From contig JAUSMJ010000059.1 in the NCBI GenBank assembly GCA_030645575.1, positions 60,893-124,892 on the forward strand: a stretch of DNA of 64,000 nt, read 5' to 3'. Origin of the DNA: Caulobacter sp. (GTDB lineage Bacteria > Pseudomonadota > Alphaproteobacteria > Caulobacterales > Caulobacteraceae). Both the position numbers and the translations under genes were made by a program. The notes under the pieces were generated by a model that saw only the letters and a list, made by a program, of their open reading frames with translations, did no database searches and was not told where the DNA came from. Of this stretch, positions 59,902 to 64,000 are shown piece after piece. Numbering within the stretch: position 1 is the first letter of the stretch; each line of letters begins with the position of its first letter.

Positions 59902-60347
59902 TGATCCGGCGGGCGGTCCCACGGGACACGCCGGTCCTGCGGGCGATGATGGCGGACAGCAACGGCTATGAGCGCACAGAGGCGCGGGCGATGATCGTCG
60001 CCTTCGCGGCCGGCTGGTCGGTGCCCGAGGCCGGCCATGAGGTCTGGCTGGCCGAGGACGGCGGCGCCGTCGCCGGCTTCTACGCCCTGATCCCGCACGG
60101 GGCCGACCAGGAGCTCGACCTGTTCTTCACCGGCAACGCGACCCAGGGGACCGGGCTCGGCCGCCGGCTGTTCGGGCATATGGCCGATCGGGCGAAGGCG
60201 CTTGGTGCGGGGAGGGTGGTGATCAGTTCGAACCCGGAGGCGGCGGGGTTCTACCGGCGGATGGGCGCGGTCGAGGTGGGCGTGTCCCCGCCCGGCGACG
60301 GCATCAGCTGGGAGCGGCCGAAGCTGGAATTGAGACTGACGAAATAA
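59901..60347 (+). CDS. GNAT-family N-acetyltransferase
   Basis: 148 residues from ATG 59901 inside the argC stop. ATQGTGLGRRLFGHMADRAKAL is the acetyl-CoA loop (Q/R-x-x-G-x-G/A) and SSNPEAAGFYRRMGAVEVG the terminal motif. Its substrate is unknown; coupling with argC could hint at an amino-acid derivative, but this is only context. Confidence 0.88.
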   Translation: MIRRAVPRDTPVLRAMMADSNGYERTEARAMIVAFAAGWSVPEAGHEVWLAEDGGAVAGFYALIPHGADQELDLFFTGNATQGTGLGRRLFGHMADRAKALGAGRVVISSNPEAAGFYRRMGAVEVGVSPPGDGISWERPKLELRLTK

Positions 60348-60369
60348 GGTCGGGTGTCTCGCATCACTG

Positions 60370-60530
60370 CTCCTTCTCCCCTTGCGGGAGAAGGTGGCGG
60401 CCGAAGGCCGACGGATGAGGGGTCTTGCCGGCGGCGATGAGCGCCCGCACAGCCGGTCTGAACGGACGAAGCCGGTCGACCCCTCATCCGTCAGGCTGCG
60501 CCTGACCCCTTCTCCCGCAAGGGGAGAAGG
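60370..60530. repeat. Intergenic inverted repeat, CTTCTCCCCTTGCGGGAGAAGG type
   Basis: Left arm CTCCTTCTCCCCTTGCGGG then AGAAGGTGGCGGCCGAAGG, ending GACGGATGAGGGG. Right arm CCCCTCATCCGTCAGGCTGC, then CCTTCTCCCGCAAGGGGAG. The arms are about 55 bases apart and each contains its own hairpin. A common alphaproteobacterial intergenic repeat. The stretch from 60531 to 60694 shows no gene. Confidence 0.85.
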
Positions 60531-60694
60531 GGTCGCGCTTCGATATTCGTGCTCCGCCATGGAGGCAGTTTACGGCCGCCTGAGAGCCTGCGGCGCTGAT
60601 CGCCTGCCGAATTTGGTCGAGAGTCCCGCGAATGTCCCGCCCTGTCCCGGGATTATCCGTCGCGAGAGTCTCGCGTTCAGTCACCGTTGCGGCA

Positions 60695-60796
60695 GGGGAC
60701 TGGATTTCCTGTCCCTTGGGACTGGATATCCTGTCCCCGAAGACTGCAGGCCGGGGACAGCTAGAGGCGTCCCAAGGGACACCTCAAGCAGTCCCC
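60695..60796. repeat. Paired inverted hairpin repeat, GGGGAC/GTCCCC (locus 5)
   Basis: Hairpin 1 (60695-60738): outer arms GGGGACTGGAT/ATCCTGTCCCC, inner GTCCC-TT-GGGAC. Hairpin 2 (60753-60796): outer arms GGGGACAGCT/AGCAGTCCCC, inner GTCCC-AA-GGGAC. The inner cores are reverse complements, so the units face each other. The core CTGTCCCTTGGGACTG also occurs at 3182-3221. It ends three bases from the phaC stop. Confidence 0.9.
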
Positions 60797-60799
60797 AGT

Positions 60800-62719
60800 C
60801 TAACTCCGCACCTTCACGAAACTCCCCGGCGCGTCCTCCAGCGGCCTGCCCAGCGGACCGTTCGACGGATCGCGGGCCGGGACCATGTCGCCCGAGCGCT
60901 CGTTCAGCCACGTCGCCCAGTGCGGCCACCAGCTGCCGGCGTGTTCCACGGCGCCGGCCTGCCATTCCTCGACGGTGGCGGGCAGGGCGTCGTTGGTCCA
61001 GTGCTGGTACTTTTTCGCGTCCGGATGGTTGATCACCCCGGCGATATGACCGCTGCCGGCCATGGTGAAGGTCACCGGCCCGCCGAACAGCTTGGCCCCG
61101 CGATAGATGCTGCGGTAGGGCGCGATGTGGTCGTCGCGCGAGGACTGCACATAGGTCGGGGTCTGGACCTTCTTCAGATCCAGGGTCACGCCGGCCAGGG
61201 TGAGTTTGCCGCCGGACAGGGCGTTGTCCTTGTAGAAGTTGCGCAGATAGAACAGGTGCAGCGCCTTGGGCATGCGCGTCTGGTCGCTGTTCCAGAACAG
61301 CAGGTCGAAGGGCTTGGGCTCCTTGCCCATCAGGTAGTTGTTGACGAAGAACGACCAGATCAGGTCGTTGCCGCGCAGCGAGTTGAAGGTGTCGGCCATC
61401 GACTTGCCGGGCAGGAAGCCGCCCGACTGGTCCATGGTCTCCTCGATCGAGCGCAGCCAGGCGTCATCGACGAACAGCTTCAGGTCGCCGGCCTCCTCGA
61501 AATCCTGCTGGGCCGCGAAGAAGGTCGCCGCGTTGATCCGCCTGTCGCCCCTGGCCGCCATATGGGCCAGGGCGCAGCTGAGCAGCGTGCCGCCGATGCA
61601 ATACCCAACGGTATTCACCTTATCGACCTGGCACTGTTTCATCACCTGGGTGGTGGCGTCGTAGATGCCCTCGATCAGATAATCCTCGAAGGTCTTGGCC
61701 GCGAGCGTCTCGTCCGGGTTGACCCAGCTGGTGACGAACACCGTGAAGCCCTGGCCGGTCAGCCAGCGGATCAGGCTGTTATCGGGCCTCAGGTCGGTGA
61801 TGTAGAACTTGTTGATCCACGGCGTGAACAGCAGCAGCGGGATCTCGCGCACCTGGTCGGTGGTCGGCTCGTACTGCAGCAGCTGCAGGATGTCGTTCTG
61901 ATAGACCACCTTGCCCGGCGCGGTGGCGACGTTCTCGCCGACCTTGAACTGCTCCATGTCGGTCTGGCTGATCTGCAGCTGGCCGCCGCCGCGAGTCAGG
62001 TCGGCGGCGAAGTTCTCCATGCCGCGCACCAGGCTCTCGCCGCCGCTGGTCATGGCCTCCTTGAGGGCCGCGGGGTTGGACATCAGGAAGTTCGACGGCG
62101 AGATGGCGTCGGTCAGCATCTTGATGAAGAACTCGACCCGGCGCTTCTCCAGCGGATCGACGCCCTCGACGTCCGACACCAGGCTGTTCAGCCAGTTGCT
62201 GGTCAGCAGATAGGACTGTTTCATCACGTCGTAGACGGGATGGGCGCCCCATTCGGGGTCGTTGAATCGCTTGTCGCCCTTGGACGGCGCGATCACCGGA
62301 TCGACCGTTTCGCCGTGCATCCTGCGGGCGGTCGTCTGCCACAGGTCGAGATAGCGCGAAAACAGGTCGGCCTGGGCGCGCAGCAGCCGGTCGGGCTGGG
62401 CCGCCAGCCGGCCCATGACGTCGGTCAGGGCGGGCGCGACGTGGAACGGGTCGGGGCTCAGCGCGGCGGGGCTGTCGGCCTGGCGCAGGGCGGCCTCGGC
62501 GATGGCGCCCTGGGCCGTGACGGCCGCGCGGGCGAGATTGGCCGACAGCCGCTCCAGCGCCGCGCGCTGTTCCGACGACAGGAAGGCGGCGGGATCGGAC
62601 GTGGCGGCGACGTCGGGCTGAACGGGCGGGGCCTTGGGCGCTTGGGCGGCCGGCTTCTTCGCCGCCGGCTTCCTCGGCGCGGCCTTGCGGGTCGCTGTTT
62701 TGCCGTCCTTGACCGCCAT
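60800..62719 (-). CDS. phaC: Class I poly(3-hydroxyalkanoate) synthase
   Basis: Polymerises 3-hydroxyacyl-CoA into storage polyester granules. 639 residues from ATG 62719, with GGAAGG upstream. The lipase-like box with the catalytic cysteine is VGYCIGGTLL; the acid lies in SSRDDHIAP and the histidine in AGSGHIAGVINHP. FNDPEWGAHPVYDVMKQSYLL is the class I N-terminal signature. Unusual is a first stretch of about 45 residues made of Lys, Ala and Pro (KAAPRKPAAKKPAAQAPKA), like a histone H1 tail. No phaA/phaB/phaR nearby. Confidence 0.95.
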   Translation of the reverse strand: MAVKDGKTATRKAAPRKPAAKKPAAQAPKAPPVQPDVAATSDPAAFLSSEQRAALERLSANLARAAVTAQGAIAEAALRQADSPAALSPDPFHVAPALTDVMGRLAAQPDRLLRAQADLFSRYLDLWQTTARRMHGETVDPVIAPSKGDKRFNDPEWGAHPVYDVMKQSYLLTSNWLNSLVSDVEGVDPLEKRRVEFFIKMLTDAISPSNFLMSNPAALKEAMTSGGESLVRGMENFAADLTRGGGQLQISQTDMEQFKVGENVATAPGKVVYQNDILQLLQYEPTTDQVREIPLLLFTPWINKFYITDLRPDNSLIRWLTGQGFTVFVTSWVNPDETLAAKTFEDYLIEGIYDATTQVMKQCQVDKVNTVGYCIGGTLLSCALAHMAARGDRRINAATFFAAQQDFEEAGDLKLFVDDAWLRSIEETMDQSGGFLPGKSMADTFNSLRGNDLIWSFFVNNYLMGKEPKPFDLLFWNSDQTRMPKALHLFYLRNFYKDNALSGGKLTLAGVTLDLKKVQTPTYVQSSRDDHIAPYRSIYRGAKLFGGPVTFTMAGSGHIAGVINHPDAKKYQHWTNDALPATVEEWQAGAVEHAGSWWPHWATWLNERSGDMVPARDPSNGPLGRPLEDAPGSFVKVRS

Positions 62720-62796
62720 GGTCGCTTCCTTCCCGGTGCGTCGGGCGTCTCGCGCCCTTTCGCTGAACCTGATCATGGCATAAGACCGGACCCGAT

Positions 62797-63258
62797 ATGA
62801 ACGGCGCCGCGCGAACTTTCTGGCAAACTTTCCGGCTGTCGCTCCTGGCGGGGGCGGCGGGCGGCCTGACGGCCTGCGCCGACCTGCCGAAACTGGAGCC
62901 GGGCGCGAGCGCCCAGGTCGATTCCCGGTCGCCGGCGGCGGCCGAGGTGACGGCCGCGATCCAGCATCCCGGCCCCTGGCCGACCTTCGCCGGCATCCCG
63001 GTGATTCCCGAGGATGTGCGCGATTCCGCCGCCTGGCGCGCCGCCATCCAGGACCAGGAGGCCGAGGGCCTCCACACCCGCCGCGCCGCCGCCGAGGACA
63101 CCTGGAGCCTGACCGCCACCGAGGCCTTCGAGGCCGAGGCCCGGCTGCAGGCCAACCCGCTGGGCCTGCTGCCCCCGACCGACGCCGAGATGGCCGAGTC
63201 GGAAGCCTACGCCCGCGCCCTGCGCAAGCGAGCTACCCCGCCTCCGCTGCCGAGGTAA
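62797..63258 (+). CDS. Small lipoprotein of unknown function
   Basis: 153 residues, divergent from phaC with 77 bases between starts. The signal ends in a lipobox (LTAC), giving a lipoprotein. The body is acidic and helical (AWRAAIQDQEAEGLHTRRAAAEDTWSLTATEAFEAEARLQANP) and the tail is basic and proline-rich. No recognised family. Confidence 0.75.
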   Translation: MNGAARTFWQTFRLSLLAGAAGGLTACADLPKLEPGASAQVDSRSPAAAEVTAAIQHPGPWPTFAGIPVIPEDVRDSAAWRAAIQDQEAEGLHTRRAAAEDTWSLTATEAFEAEARLQANPLGLLPPTDAEMAESEAYARALRKRATPPPLPR

Positions 63259-63310
63259 GCCGGCGCGGCGGAGGCAAGACATTCCCCGAACCTGCTTGGA
63301 TTTGACCCCC

Positions 63311-63331
63311 TTTCGATGCAAAGCATCGAAA
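63311..63331. repeat. Small palindromic hairpin TTTCGATGC-AAA-GCATCGAAA
   Basis: Perfect nine-base inverted repeat with an AAA loop in the 200-base gap before the aminotransferase gene, followed by AAGGACCAAAAGTGGGG. A second short palindrome GGACCC-AA-GGGTCC lies at about 63364-63377. Either may be a regulator site or part of a short repeat. No T run follows, so it is not a terminator. Confidence 0.55.
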
Positions 63332-63458
63332 AGGACCAAAAGTGGGGTAGATCGGACCACAACGGACCCAAGGGTCCATTGCTACGATCCACCCGTGGGG
63401 GCTATCCATGCGCGACATCCGCTCCCAGCGCGCCGCCGATGGCGCAGAGAGCCCCTAA

Positions 63459-64000
63459 ATGACCACCGAGTTCCACCGTATCCGGCGTCTGCCGCCCTAC
63501 GTTTTCGAGGAAGTGAACCGTATCAAGGCCAAGCTGCGGGCCGAGGGCACGGACATCATCGACTTCGGCATGGGCAATCCCGACATGCCGACCCCCAAGC
63601 ACATCGTCGACAAGCTGATCGAGACCGCTCGCGATCCGAAGTCAGGTCGCTATTCGGCGTCCAAGGGCGTGATCGGCCTGCGCCGGGCCATGGCCGGCAA
63701 TTACGACCGCCGCTACGGCGTGAAGCTGAACCCCGACACCGAGGTCGTGGCGACCCTCGGGTCCAAGGAGGGCTTCGCCAACCTGGCCAACGCCCTGACC
63801 GCGCCGGGCGACGTGATCATCTGTCCCAATCCGGCCTATCCGATCCACGCTTTCGGCTTCATCATGGCCGGCGGGGTGATCCGCCACGTGCCGGCCCTGT
63901 CGCCGGAAGAGTATCTGTCGGGCATCGGCCGGGCCGTGCGCCACTCCGCCCCGCCGCCGAGCATCCTGATCCTCAGCTACCCGTCCAATCCGACGGCCCA
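63459..64000 (+). CDS. Class I/II PLP aminotransferase (AlaC/LL-DAP aminotransferase-like), 3' end outside window
   Basis: The first 180 residues of a PLP aminotransferase, cut by the window end. MTTEFHRIRRLPPYVFEEVNRIKAKLRAEGTDIIDFGMGNPDMPTP and RYSASKGVIGLRRAMAGNY are close to the AlaC/DapL-like subgroup; TLGSKEGFANLANAL and ILSYPSNPTA (the NP-T substrate/PLP segment) are present. The PLP lysine lies beyond the window. Probably makes alanine or another amino acid by transamination. Confidence 0.88.
   Translation, partial: MTTEFHRIRRLPPYVFEEVNRIKAKLRAEGTDIIDFGMGNPDMPTPKHIVDKLIETARDPKSGRYSASKGVIGLRRAMAGNYDRRYGVKLNPDTEVVATLGSKEGFANLANALTAPGDVIICPNPAYPIHAFGFIMAGGVIRHVPALSPEEYLSGIGRAVRHSAPPPSILILSYPSNPTA

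Noticed and set aside
60348..60799. CRISPR array (regularly spaced similar sequences)
   Set aside because: The repeats are inverted hairpins of different families, not direct repeats with unique spacers; no cas genes are present.

Overview
The window is GC-rich alphaproteobacterial chromosome, most likely from the order Caulobacterales (Caulobacter/Phenylobacterium type). This is inferred from gene content and order, including rpoZ-spoT-pyrE-pdxJ-acpS-lepB-rnc-era, nrdR-rib-nusB-thiL-hppA, and yceD-plsX-fabH-ihfA-merR, and from MucR, DUF2842, PhaC, an ALAS-type HemA and a type 2 ArgC. No rRNA, CRISPR array or prophage is visible. The DNA is mostly housekeeping, densely packed, with many ATGA, GTGA or TGATG start/stop overlaps.

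Layout. 1-9.3 kb: folate (folK, cut by the window edge), RNA polymerase omega, the (p)ppGpp enzyme SpoT, a Nudix hydrolase, pyrE, pdxJ, acpS, two tandem signal peptidases, RNase III and Era. 9.3-12.5 kb: an IS630-type element sitting in the stop codon of era, a small secreted NTF2-like protein, and an IS4-type element that has split an older repeat. 12.5-22.6 kb: recO, an M24 peptidase, parC, a gene-free repeat-rich stretch, a serine hydrolase, lemA, an M48 protease, a GNAT protein and an IS5/IS427-type element in another stop codon. 22.6-31.5 kb: bpt, motB, a hydroxyacid dehydrogenase, a MetX-like hydrolase, a large hybrid histidine kinase, a GrpB protein, hemB. 31.6-37.1 kb: a valine-degradation cluster (acyl-CoA dehydrogenase, 3-hydroxyisobutyryl-CoA hydrolase, 3-hydroxyisobutyrate dehydrogenase) interrupted by a toxin-antitoxin pair and by two tandem exported methyltransferase-like proteins. 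37.3-48.7 kb: hemA, mucR, glyA, nrdR, the riboflavin operon (a reductase-only ribD, ribE, ribBX, ribH), nusB, thiL and the proton-pumping pyrophosphatase. 48.8-58.8 kb: bamE, a cytochrome bc1 chaperone, the plsX/fabH lipid operon with ihfA and a MerR regulator, tRNA-Pro(GGG), small membrane proteins, ctaA, phoX, rplM-rpsI. 58.9-64 kb: argC, a GNAT protein, phaC, a small lipoprotein and the start of an aminotransferase.

The gaps are unusually rich in repeats. At least six families of inverted-repeat elements occur. The most distinctive is a family of hairpins bounded by GGGGACA and TGTCCCC (or closely related arms), usually found as two hairpins in opposite orientation (five loci, nine hairpins). 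Other points of note are two genes (spoT and ribD) whose best-placed Shine-Dalgarno sequence points to a CTG codon; insertion sequences that chose CTAG targets formed by TAG stop codons and so left the genes intact; a RibD without its deaminase domain; and exported methyltransferase paralogues. All family assignments come from reading motifs in the sequence; no database search was run.
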